64,000 nucleotides of DNA from Bradyrhizobium nitroreducens (lineage in GTDB: Bacteria > Pseudomonadota > Alphaproteobacteria > Rhizobiales > Xanthobacteraceae), in the NCBI RefSeq assembly GCF_002776695.1, contig NZ_LFJC01000003.1, forward strand, positions 5,771,835 to 5,835,834. The letters run 5' to 3'. The notes under the pieces were generated by a model, which was not told where the DNA came from, made no database searches, and worked only from the letters and a program-made list of their open reading frames with translations. A program made the position numbers and the translations under genes. Positions within the stretch are counted from its first letter, which is position 1, and each line of letters begins with the position of its first letter. Shown piece after piece: positions 26,410 through 34,443 of this stretch.

Positions 26410-27782
26410 GCTCGGGCTCGCTACGGCTGAGGCTGGTGGCCGGCGGAGTGGTGGCCATCCTGATTGCGCTCACCCTTGCCGGCGTCGGGCTGACGCTGCT
26501 GTTCGAACGCCACGTTTCACGAACCGTCGGCGACGAGCTCGACGTCTATCTCAAGCAACTCGTGGCGGGTATCGACGCCGACGCGCAGGGCACGCTGATG
26601 GTCGGCCGGCCGCCGGCCGATCCGCGCTTTGCCGACCCGCTCTCGGGCCTGTATTGGCAGGTGTCGGACGACGGCGGCCAGGTGCTGCGCTCGCGCTCAC
26701 TATGGGATACGGCTCTGGACCTGCCGCGGGATGAGCCATCGCCTGGCGAGTTGCACCGTCACGTCATCGTTGGCCCGGCGAACGCGCAGCTCCTGGTCAG
26801 CGAACGTCGCGTGCTGCTGACCGTGGGAGATCGCCGCGCGCCGGTGCGCGTCGCGGTGGCGGCCGATCTCGCCCGTGTATCGGCCGCTGCCTCGCACTTC
26901 GCCAGGGATCTGGCGCTGGCGCTCGGCGTGCTGGGCCTGGTGCTGGCGGCGGCCACCTCGATCCAGGTCGGACTGGGCTTGCGCCCGCTCGACGCGCTTC
27001 GCCGCGGCGTCGCGGACGTCCGCTCCGGGCAACGCAAGCATCTCCCCGTCGATGTCCCTGCCGAGGTGAAGCCCCTGGTGGAGGAGGTCAACAGCCTGAT
27101 CGACGCCCAGGAACGCGAGATCGAGCGTTCGCGCAGCCGCGCCGCCGACTTGGCGCATGGGCTGAAGACGCCGCTTGCCGCACTCGCTGCCGATGTCGCG
27201 CTTTTGCGCCAACGGGGCGAGCAGGATGTCGCCCAGGCCATCGAAGCCGTCGGCGATGCGATGAGCCGCCACGTCGATCGCGAACTGGCGCGTGCCCGGG
27301 CGAGGGGAACGGCACGACTGCGCGGCGGTATTTCCACGCCCCTCAGACCGCTTGTCCAGACCCTGATGCTGACACTTGCGCGCACGCCCGCAGCGCAGCG
27401 GCTCGACTTCAGGACCTGCATAACGGGCGAGCCGAGCGTGCCACTCGATCGGACTGATCTGGCGGAAGTGCTGGGCAATCTCCTGGAAAACGCTGCCCGT
27501 CACGCCAGAAACCAGGTGCGCATTGGCGCGGATGCCGCGAAACCGACGATCACGGTCGAGGATGATGGCCCGGGAATCGCGCCCGCCGAACGTTCACGCG
27601 TGCTCGAACGCGGGGCAAGGCTGGATGAGCGCGGCGAGGGAGCCGGCCTCGGTCTCGCGATCGTTCAGGACGTACTGAGTGCTTATGGATGGCGGCTCGT
27701 TCTTGCCGAGTCCGAGCTCGGCGGATTGAAAGCCATCGTCACCCCCGACGGCAGCCGCGATGGGATGGCTGCTGCTGGTTGA
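26406..27782 (+). CDS. PhoQ-like sensor histidine kinase
   Basis: A 458-residue membrane kinase. TM1 lies at about 12-32 (VAGGVVAILIALTLAGVGLT), then a periplasmic sensor of about 130 residues, TM2 near 175-190, and a HAMP-like region. The H-box is AADLAHGLKTPLAALAAD, with the phosphorylated His. The N-box is LGNLLENAARHARNQV, and the G-boxes are EDDGPGIAP and GEGAGLGLAIVQDV. It starts with GTG overlapping the response regulator stop. The sensed signal is unknown; the PepSY protein encoded first in the operon may modulate it. Confidence 0.94.
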   Translation: MSSGSLRLRLVAGGVVAILIALTLAGVGLTLLFERHVSRTVGDELDVYLKQLVAGIDADAQGTLMVGRPPADPRFADPLSGLYWQVSDDGGQVLRSRSLWDTALDLPRDEPSPGELHRHVIVGPANAQLLVSERRVLLTVGDRRAPVRVAVAADLARVSAAASHFARDLALALGVLGLVLAAATSIQVGLGLRPLDALRRGVADVRSGQRKHLPVDVPAEVKPLVEEVNSLIDAQEREIERSRSRAADLAHGLKTPLAALAADVALLRQRGEQDVAQAIEAVGDAMSRHVDRELARARARGTARLRGGISTPLRPLVQTLMLTLARTPAAQRLDFRTCITGEPSVPLDRTDLAEVLGNLLENAARHARNQVRIGADAAKPTITVEDDGPGIAPAERSRVLERGARLDERGEGAGLGLAIVQDVLSAYGWRLVLAESELGGLKAIVTPDGSRDGMAAAG

Positions 27783-27787
27783 ACGTC

Positions 27788-27888
27788 AGAGCATTTTCGG
27801 TTCTGATTGAATCAGAACCGAAGCTCTAGATTCTTGTTTTGACGCGTTTTCTTCACGCGAACCGGTGTCCACTTTGCTCGAAAACGCA
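27788..27888. repeat. palindromic intergenic repeat, possible bidirectional terminator
   Basis: Contains a perfect inverted repeat with 13-bp arms TTCGGTTCTGATT (27796-27808) and AATCAGAACCGAA (27810-27822) separated by a single base. It is followed by TTCTTGTTTTGACGCG and a GCGTTTTCTTCACGCG inverted motif. From memory, this sequence type recurs between genes in Bradyrhizobium genomes. It lies between the converging kinase and LuxR genes, where it could end both transcripts. Confidence 0.75.
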
Positions 27889-28986
27889 CTAGCCGCCGCG
27901 CAATGCCTTGCCCGCGAGCAAGCTGACGAGCTCCTGCTGACGGGAAAGGCCGGTCTTTGAAAGCACGGCTTTGAGCTGCGTGCGCACCGTCTCGCGCGTC
28001 ACGCCGATTTTTGCTGCGAGCGCATCGATCGATCCGGCCTGTGCAACGCCACGTGCGACCTGGGCCTCTGCCGGCGTCAGGTCGAACAGCCCTTGCAGGA
28101 CTTCCGCACTCGGGACCGCGCCGCGATCGACGGGGGTTAGAATGAGCATGAAGGTGGCCAGCGTGAAGATATCGCGTGCCGATCCGCGCACCGGCACGAC
28201 ATGCAGAACCATCGGTACGCGATCCATCGCCGCTGCGATGGCGATGGACTTGACGGCCGGGCTGTTGCCGACGAACGAGGTCCCCAGCGCCGCCAAGAAC
28301 AATCCGTCCGCAGCGCCATCGGCCAGGGTCAACCGCTCTGCGCGATCTTGGAACAGCGTCGGCATCAGCGCTTCGAACAGGCCGTTCGCCGCGAGCAACC
28401 TGCCTCGTTCGCGCAATATCGCTCCGGGCAGCCCAATGGCCTGCAATGCCTCGGCTTGCGCGCGCGCACGCTCGAAGCCAAGGCGGTTCGCAGTCAGGGA
28501 GGCTCGAGCCAGATGAGGCCTCAGGCGATCGAGGAACGAGACGACCTCGCGCGGCACCGGTCCGTTGTCCTGGTGTCGCGGCATGACGATCGCAATCGAA
28601 TCGCCGCTCGGTATTGGAATGATGGTCCCGGCCCTGTAGCCGATTCCGTGCCTGCGGTAGAAATTGCGGTACACGTCATTGGTCGCGATCTCCTCCTCCG
28701 AGACAAGGTCTCCATCATTGAGGAAGCCGGCGTAGTTGAGAGCGGCCGCACGCGGCAGCAGCGGATCGCGCTCACTCCATCCCTCTTGCATGAACCGGGA
28801 CATGGTCTGGTCGTGATTGGCGGAATTGATCCCGCTGACATAGCCGTCGCGTACCGCGAAAAGCAGCCCGCCGTTGCCGCCGACCGCGTTGCCGATCTCA
28901 TCGAGCAGCTCGGGCCACAACGACGGTATGAGCCCGGCCTCGTAGATGCGGTCAATCAGATGATCGAGATGCCCAAATCCACTCAT
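27889..28986 (-). CDS. LuxR family transcriptional regulator
   Basis: A 365-residue regulator with an N-terminal sensor region (LDHLIDRIYEAGLIPSLWPE...), probably PAS/GAF-like. The C-terminal LuxR helix-turn-helix (about 300-362) contains LTPAEAQVARGVAQ, DALAAKIGVTRETVRTQLKA and KTGLSRQQELVSLL. The region before the HTH resembles other alphaproteobacterial LuxR proteins of the IYEAALDPSLW type. No acyl-homoserine-lactone synthase is nearby, so a quorum-sensing role is not supported. ATG 28986 is preferred over the upstream ATG at 29049 because the conserved region starts there. Confidence 0.87.
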   Translation of the reverse strand: MSGFGHLDHLIDRIYEAGLIPSLWPELLDEIGNAVGGNGGLLFAVRDGYVSGINSANHDQTMSRFMQEGWSERDPLLPRAAALNYAGFLNDGDLVSEEEIATNDVYRNFYRRHGIGYRAGTIIPIPSGDSIAIVMPRHQDNGPVPREVVSFLDRLRPHLARASLTANRLGFERARAQAEALQAIGLPGAILRERGRLLAANGLFEALMPTLFQDRAERLTLADGAADGLFLAALGTSFVGNSPAVKSIAIAAAMDRVPMVLHVVPVRGSARDIFTLATFMLILTPVDRGAVPSAEVLQGLFDLTPAEAQVARGVAQAGSIDALAAKIGVTRETVRTQLKAVLSKTGLSRQQELVSLLAGKALRGG

Positions 28987-29216
28987 GTGCAGCGCGAAAG
29001 AGCCAGCAGCATAACTATAGTTGGGTAACCGGGCGACACAATCCGGCACATCCCGGCCTTTTCCAAGTCGCGATGTCCTGCGTCCCGCTCTGCGAGGTCA
29101 GACCTGCCGGCAAGCTGGCGGATCGCACGTGGCCATTGCAGCGATGAGCCCATCCGCAGGGAAGGACAATCAGCACGCTGAGCTTGGTTTACTCCGGAAG
29201 GCGCGGCGTCGCCCGC

Positions 29217-30794
29217 TTACTTCACCGCCCCAAAGCGGCTGTCGAACGAGTTCGACGACACCACCGGCGCGGCGCCCATGATTTGCGTCGCTTCACCTGC
29301 GCCATCGCCCACCGACGGCTTCAGCGCAGGCCGCGTCTGGGCGAGGCGGGTGTCGGGCTTCGCCGGCTCGACGGGCTTGGCGGCCACGGTCGCAGCCGGC
29401 TTCGCGTCCTTCGCCGTGTACTTCGCCGTTTCCTTGGACTTGTCGTGGCCCGGCACGAAGCGGGTCACGGCGGCCTTCAGCCGCGACGCGGCGGTCGGCG
29501 GCGTCACGGCGGCGGCCGGGGCCACGGACGCGGTGGCTTGTGGCGGCGGGGTGGTCGCGGTCGTCTCGGATGAGCCCATGCCCATCTTGCGGCCGAGGTT
29601 GGAGAAGAAGCCTTGCGACTTTTCCTGGGACTTCTCAGTGGGCTGAGCGGTGGCTACGCGGGTGCTGGTCGCGGGCGCAGCCACGGCGACGACCGGCTCT
29701 TCCTGCGGCGCCGGCGCGGACGCCACGGAATCGAGATTGGGCTTGGGCGGATTGACGTGGCCGGGGATGGTGCCCGGCGCCTTCGCCATCGCCAGCATCT
29801 GCAGCGTGGTGCCTTCGGCGCCCTCGGACAGGCCGGTCGAGCCTTCCGGAATCTTGGCGGCGAAGATCTTGTTCATGCCGCCGTCGATGCCGGTGTTCAT
29901 GCGCGCCACTGGCGTGCCTTTGGCGACCAGCCTGGCGACCGCGGCCTCGTCCTGCTGCTGCTTCTCGCGCACAGCGCTCGCGATCTCCTCGGGGATCACA
30001 TAGGCCGGGCATTTGGCCGAGGCGTCGAACACCGGATCGCGCTTGGCGTCGGCCGGCTTGGTCGCGTCAAAGACGTACTTCTTCTCGCAGAAATCGACCT
30101 TCGGCTCCTGCCGCGTCACCTCGAAATGATCATAGCCTTCCTTGATCATCTTCCAGAACGGCATGTTCGGATTGTTCCGGTGCCTGGCCATGTTCACCGG
30201 CGTCATCTTGAACGGATAGGCCTGCAGCTGGAACGCCTTCTGGCCGCCGAAGAAGGATTCCCGCCCGAGCGAGTAGATCTCCGCGATCTGCTCGTCCGTC
30301 ATGGCGTAGCAGCCGCGCGAGGAGCAATCGCCGTGCACCATCAGCTGCGAGCCGGTGCGACCCAGCGCCTTGTCGAACGCGTTCGGGTAACCCGTGTTGA
30401 AGGACAGGTAGTAGGCCGATTGCGGATTCATCTGGCTCGGATTGATCGAGTAGAATCCCTCCGGCGCCTGGCGGTCGCCTTCGCGCACCTTCGGACCCAA
30501 GTCGCCCGACCAGCGGCAGATCGGATAGGTCTTGAGCAGTGCGAACTGGCCCGAGCGGGTCTGCTTCCAGACCTCGAGCTCGGCCTCCTGCTTGAACAGG
30601 CGCACCAGGATCGGCGATTGCAGATCCATGTCCTTCTCGGCCATCGCGGCGAGCAGCTTCGGCGGCACCGGCTGGTTGGCCTTGGCGTTGGTAGCGAGCG
30701 AGACCTGGTCGGTGTCGCAGCCGGACAGCAGAACGCCGGCCGTCATCAGCGCAACCGAAGCCAAAAGCGCGCGAGCAAGCGAACGAGAAATCAA
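29217..30794 (-). CDS. L,D-transpeptidase (YkuD-type) lipoprotein
   Basis: A protein of about 525 residues. The N-terminal signal ends in a lipobox LLSGC. A YkuD/ErfK catalytic domain (about 60-260) has the active-site stretch MVHGDCSSRGCYAMTDEQI, in which the second cysteine (RGC) fits the catalytic position and His precedes it. A long Ala/Pro/Thr-rich, presumably disordered C-terminal half (about 330-525) follows, with Lys-rich patches (RLKAAVTRFVPGHDKSKE). The family makes 3-3 peptidoglycan crosslinks or attaches proteins to peptidoglycan. The start is taken as TTG 30794 behind GGGG; a GTG four codons earlier is also possible. Confidence 0.85.
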   Translation of the reverse strand: MISRSLARALLASVALMTAGVLLSGCDTDQVSLATNAKANQPVPPKLLAAMAEKDMDLQSPILVRLFKQEAELEVWKQTRSGQFALLKTYPICRWSGDLGPKVREGDRQAPEGFYSINPSQMNPQSAYYLSFNTGYPNAFDKALGRTGSQLMVHGDCSSRGCYAMTDEQIAEIYSLGRESFFGGQKAFQLQAYPFKMTPVNMARHRNNPNMPFWKMIKEGYDHFEVTRQEPKVDFCEKKYVFDATKPADAKRDPVFDASAKCPAYVIPEEIASAVREKQQQDEAAVARLVAKGTPVARMNTGIDGGMNKIFAAKIPEGSTGLSEGAEGTTLQMLAMAKAPGTIPGHVNPPKPNLDSVASAPAPQEEPVVAVAAPATSTRVATAQPTEKSQEKSQGFFSNLGRKMGMGSSETTATTPPPQATASVAPAAAVTPPTAASRLKAAVTRFVPGHDKSKETAKYTAKDAKPAATVAAKPVEPAKPDTRLAQTRPALKPSVGDGAGEATQIMGAAPVVSSNSFDSRFGAVK

Positions 30795-31126
30795 GATGGA
30801 CCCCACACCGTGCCGGGCAGAAAGCGCGAACCCCAATTCGTTTGGTGCGTGATCCGACCGGCGAACCGGACCCGTCAAACGGGCTTTTTCAGCTCACGCC
30901 CCAGCGCTTATGCCCTGAAGCCATTGATTAAAATTCTAACCTCTGGGTCATGTGGTCGCAACCCGAGCGGGGATCACGAGGCCGTTGGCCCATCGGCATG
31001 GTCAACGAAGACTGAATGGACGCCAGTTGGGACGGAACTAGGGCCTTTCGGCCCAGACCAAACTCAGATCGCCGATTTGGGCAAAAAAAGGGTTAACGCG
31101 AGGTTACCGGGGAGCTGTGCGGCAGT

Positions 31127-31266
31127 CTCGTGCCCCGGACGCAGCGCAGCGCCCCTTTGGCGGTGCGCTGCTGAGCCGGGGCCCATTGCTTGAGGCGACG
31201 CGCGGAAGCTGCTGGGTCCCGGCTCTGCGGAGCGTCACTTCGTGCCGCACCACGTCCGGGACACGG
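31127..31266. repeat. GC-rich palindromic intergenic repeat
   Basis: Gap between the L,D-transpeptidase promoter side and the accA 3' end. It contains TGCCCCGGACGCAGCGCAGC (about 31131-31150), matched in inverted sense by the end ACGTCCGGGACACGG (about 31251-31265), with internal GC-rich hairpins. It resembles the CCGGAC(G/A)AGCGCAGCG element at 38133. The rest of the gap 30795-31279 holds no gene that I can support. Confidence 0.55.
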
Positions 31267-31279
31267 AAGAGAACCCGAA

Positions 31280-32242
31280 TCAGCCCAGTTTCCGGCCGAT
31301 ATCGAGGAATTTCTGCCGGCGCTGCTGGCGGATGGCGTTGCCGTCCATCCCCCGGAGCTCGTCGAAGGCCTTGGCGATCGCATCACCGGTGGTGGCGATC
31401 ATGGCGGCGGGGTCGCGGTGGGCGCCGCCAACCGGCTCCTTCAGGATGCTGTCGATCACCCCGAAGCGGAGCATGTCCTGGGCGGTGATCTTCATGTTGT
31501 TGGCGGCTTCCTGCGCCTTGGTGCCGTCGCGCCAGAGGATCGATGAGGCCGCTTCCGGCGAGATCACGCTGTAGATGGCGTGCTCCAGCATCAACACCTT
31601 GTTGGCGGTGGTGATGGCGATGGCGCCGCCCGACATGCCCTCGCCGGTGATGATGGCGACGTTCGGCACGGTCAGTGCCATGCAGGCATCGGTCGAGCGC
31701 GCGATGGCTTCGGCCTGGCCCCGCTCCTCGGCGCCGATGCCGGGATAGGCGCCGGCGGAATCGGCCAGCGACAGCACCGGCAGGCCGAACCGCTCGGCCA
31801 TCTCCATCAGCCGCACGCATTTGCGATAACCTTCCGGCCGCGCCATGCCGAAATTGTGCTTGATGCGGCTCTCGGTGGAATCGCCCTTTTCCTGACCCAT
31901 CACGCAGATCGCCTCGCCGCGGAAACGGCCGAATCCGGCGACCAGCGCCTCGTCCTCGCCGAACTTGCGGTCGCCGGCGAGCGGGGTGAATTCGGTGATC
32001 AGGCCCTTGATGAAGTCGTTGAAATGCGGCCGCTGCGGATGCCGCGCCACCAGCGTCTTCTGCCAGGGCGTCAGGTTTTGATAGAGATCGGCCAGCGCCT
32101 GTGCCGCCTTGTCCTCGATCTTCCCGATCTCCTCGGAGATGTCGGTGCCGGAGGCCGCGAGCGTCCTGAGCTCGTCGACCTTGGAGTCGAGCTCGGCGAC
32201 GGGCTTTTCGAAGTCGAGATAGCTGCGCATCTGGTCTTGCAT
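31280..32242 (-). CDS. accA: acetyl-CoA carboxylase carboxyltransferase subunit alpha
   Basis: A 320-residue AccA, which with AccD transfers carboxyl from biotin to acetyl-CoA for fatty-acid synthesis. It shows the typical start SYLDFEKPVAELDSKVDELR, the LTPWQKTLVARHPQRPHFND segment, PEGYRKCVRLMEMAERFGLP and the GGAIAITTANKVLMLEHAIY stretch. ATG 32242 and ATG 32230 are both possible starts. The downstream neighbour in the usual gene order, the xerD-aroK-aroB block, is also present here. Confidence 0.96.
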   Translation of the reverse strand: MQDQMRSYLDFEKPVAELDSKVDELRTLAASGTDISEEIGKIEDKAAQALADLYQNLTPWQKTLVARHPQRPHFNDFIKGLITEFTPLAGDRKFGEDEALVAGFGRFRGEAICVMGQEKGDSTESRIKHNFGMARPEGYRKCVRLMEMAERFGLPVLSLADSAGAYPGIGAEERGQAEAIARSTDACMALTVPNVAIITGEGMSGGAIAITTANKVLMLEHAIYSVISPEAASSILWRDGTKAQEAANNMKITAQDMLRFGVIDSILKEPVGGAHRDPAAMIATTGDAIAKAFDELRGMDGNAIRQQRRQKFLDIGRKLG

Positions 32243-32418
32243 CAACTCAATATAGGGGGACGGGGCTCGAGAGCGAAGCGAGGTCGGGGCCGGGGAAAGA
32301 AGTGTAGCGTCTTCAAGGACTTGACCTGTGCGCCCGCGGGAGCGCGCCAAATCACGAATGAGGCCCCGGCTCTTTCTGCGGAGATGTGGCCGAAGTCAAG
32401 GCGGTTTCACGGGTTGCC

Positions 32419-32506
32419 CGTAGCCCGGATGGAGCGACGCGCAATCCGGGAAGGTCTGTCCGCGAGGTGAGAACCCCGGATTTCGCGTCGCTCCATCCGG
32501 GCTACG
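32419..32506. repeat. long inverted repeat between accA and xerD
   Basis: Perfect 22-bp inverted arms, beginning CGTAGCCCGGATGGAGCGAC at 32419-32440 and mirrored at 32485-32506. An inner imperfect pair (GCAATCCGGG / CCCCGGATTTCGC) extends the stem to about 32 bp with a short loop. The element lies between the xerD stop (32514) and the accA start, i.e. downstream of xerD, where a stable hairpin could end or stabilise the xerD mRNA. Confidence 0.75.
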
Positions 32507-32513
32507 GCGACCA

Positions 32514-33473
32514 CTACTTCTCCGCCAGCGGGTGCAGGTCGCGCACCAGGCTCTTCAGCCGCTCCTCGACCACATGGGTGTAGATCTGGGTCGTGGAGAT
32601 GTCGGTGTGGCCGAGCAGGGTCTGCACGATGCGCAAATCCGCGCCATTGTGCAGGAGGTGGCTGGCAAAGGCGTGGCGCAGCACGTGCGGGGAGACCAGC
32701 CGGGCCTGAAGCCCGGAGGCGACCGCGAGCTCCTTCAAGTCGCGGGCGAAATGCTGCCGCGTCAGATGTCCGCTCTCGCCGAACGAGGGGAACAGCCATT
32801 TCGAGGCGGCGAGGCTGTCTTTCTTCTTCTCGGTCTTCGCGGCTTCCGTCGCGGCGAGATAATCCGCCATCGCCTGGCGCGAGGCGTCGTTGAGCGGCAC
32901 CAGGCGTTCCTTGTTGCCCTTGCCGCGCACCACGATCATGCGCGCATCGCGCTTGGCGGCCGAACGCGGCAGCGCCACCAGCTCGGAGACGCGCAGGCCC
33001 GTGGCGTAGAGCACCTCGAGCAGGCAATAGAGCCTTAAAGACCGCAGCCGCTTGGCGGGCGAGGCGTCCTCCGCCTCGCTCAATTCCTTGGCGCGGCGGA
33101 GCATGCGGTCGACATCTGATATCGACAGCACTTTCGGCAGGCCGCGCCCGCGCTTGGGGCCGGACAGGATCGCGGCGGGATCCTCACTGCGGATGCGCTC
33201 GTTCAGCAGGAAGCGATAGAGATGCCGCATCGCCGACAGGCGGCGAGCGACGCTGGTGGATTTGAAGCCGCGGGTGTCGAGATCGGCGAGATAGTCGCGC
33301 AGCGTCTGCGTCTCGGCGTCCACGAATGTATGGCCGGCGCGGCCCAGAAATTCCGAGAAATCGGTGAGGTCGCGGCGATAGGCGTCGAGCGTATTGGGCC
33401 CGGCACCCTGTTCCGCCGCGAGCATGTCGAGGAACAGGCCGGTGAGCTTGGCGTCTGAGGGCGGGTTGCGCAT
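32514..33473 (-). CDS. xerD: site-specific tyrosine recombinase XerD
   Basis: A 319-residue recombinase. The N-terminal SAM-like core-binding domain covers about 5-95. All catalytic residues are visible: Arg161 (TGLRVSEL), Lys185 (GKGNKE), His263 and Arg266 (HVLRHAFA), His289 (LLGHTDI) and Tyr298 (IYTHV). With XerC it resolves chromosome dimers at dif under FtsK control. It lies in the housekeeping block with accA and aroK. No attachment site or phage gene is next to it, so it is not read as a mobile-element integrase. Confidence 0.95.
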   Translation of the reverse strand: MRNPPSDAKLTGLFLDMLAAEQGAGPNTLDAYRRDLTDFSEFLGRAGHTFVDAETQTLRDYLADLDTRGFKSTSVARRLSAMRHLYRFLLNERIRSEDPAAILSGPKRGRGLPKVLSISDVDRMLRRAKELSEAEDASPAKRLRSLRLYCLLEVLYATGLRVSELVALPRSAAKRDARMIVVRGKGNKERLVPLNDASRQAMADYLAATEAAKTEKKKDSLAASKWLFPSFGESGHLTRQHFARDLKELAVASGLQARLVSPHVLRHAFASHLLHNGADLRIVQTLLGHTDISTTQIYTHVVEERLKSLVRDLHPLAEK

Positions 33474-33490
33474 GCCCTTCAGGCTAGCTC

Positions 33491-33637
33491 CTATTTCTTG
33501 AGAAACTTATCCGGCGGAATCGTCACCGTCATTTCCCGCGACTTGGGACTGACGAAATTGGCCAGTGCGAAGACCACGCCATAGACGATGCCGGCGATCA
33601 CGGCGACGACCGTCAGGAAGCGGAACAGGCTGGGCAT
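33491..33637 (-). CDS. small single-pass membrane protein (48 aa)
   Basis: An uninterrupted 48-codon frame starting MPSLFRFLTVVAVIAGIVYG and ending MTVTIPPDKFLKK. One membrane helix spans about residues 6-29, with a short basic N-terminus and a hydrophilic tail. Codon use and composition fit a real gene. It ends 17 bases before the xerD ATG, on the same strand, and is divergent from aroK, so it is probably the first gene of the xerD transcript. I recognise no named family. Confidence 0.7.
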   Translation of the reverse strand: MPSLFRFLTVVAVIAGIVYGVVFALANFVSPKSREMTVTIPPDKFLKK

Positions 33638-33819
33638 CGGCAGGATCTCGGGAGCAGGTCCAGGTCAGGGTCGAGGCGGGCAAATTAACCAATGAAATCA
33701 TCCAACATGTTCGCCGTTTCGTGGCAAGAGTCCTCTGGCGAGGGCCCCCTCGGGGTCGTATAGGTGGCCAAAGCTGCCGCCTTTGGCGGCAGATCGAGCG
33801 AGATCCAGTCGAGCGAGAC

Positions 33820-34443
33820 ATGTCCGACGCCGCGTTGCCGATACCAGCTTCGCTAGAGGCCGACATCCTGTCGGCGCTCGGGGCGCGCTCGATCGTGCTC
33901 GTCGGTATGATGGGGGTGGGCAAGTCCACCATCGGCCGTCGCATGGCGCTCAGGCTCAAGCTGCCCTTCGTCGATGCCGACACCGAGATCGAGACGTCGG
34001 CCCAGATGAGCATTCCGGAGATCTTCGAGCGCCATGGCGAATCGTATTTCCGTGACGGCGAGGCGCGGGTGATCGCGCGGCTGCTCGACGGCGGGCCTGT
34101 GGTGCTGGCGACCGGCGGCGGCGCCTTCATGCGCGAGGAGACGCGCGCGCGCATCGCCGCGAAGGCGGTGTCGATCTGGCTGCGGGCGGACCATGACGTC
34201 ATCATGCGCCGCGTGCGCCGCCGCGCCGACCGTCCGCTGCTCCAGACCGCCGATCCCGAAGGAACCGTGACGCGCCTGCTCACCGAGCGCGAGCCGATCT
34301 ATGGCAAGGCTGATCTCACCATCGCATCGCGCGACGTTCCGCACGACCGAATCGTCGAGGAGTGCATCGCGGCGCTGCACGCCCATCTTTGCGGCGAGCA
34401 TGCCGCCCAACCCCCTGCCGACGTCGCGAGTGCGTTGAGATGA
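33820..34443 (+). CDS. aroK: shikimate kinase
   Basis: A 207-residue kinase that phosphorylates the 3-hydroxyl of shikimate. The P-loop is GMMGVGKST (about residues 29-37). The shikimate-binding stretch is FVDADTEIE, with the GESYFRDGEARVI and VLATGGGAFMREE motifs, and the lid Arg is in RRRADRPLLQ. It starts at ATG 33820, and its TGA overlaps the aroB ATG. The N-terminal extension of about 22 residues before the core is typical of alphaproteobacteria. Confidence 0.96.
   Translation: MSDAALPIPASLEADILSALGARSIVLVGMMGVGKSTIGRRMALRLKLPFVDADTEIETSAQMSIPEIFERHGESYFRDGEARVIARLLDGGPVVLATGGGAFMREETRARIAAKAVSIWLRADHDVIMRRVRRRADRPLLQTADPEGTVTRLLTEREPIYGKADLTIASRDVPHDRIVEECIAALHAHLCGEHAAQPPADVASALR

Noticed and set aside
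27889..28986. Quorum-sensing regulator call for the LuxR-type protein
   Set aside because: No autoinducer synthase nearby and no recognisable autoinducer-binding signature in the N-terminal region.
32514..33473. XerD read as an integrase of a mobile element
   Set aside because: Length, motifs and position in the accA-xerD-aroK block fit the housekeeping recombinase; no att site or cargo is visible.
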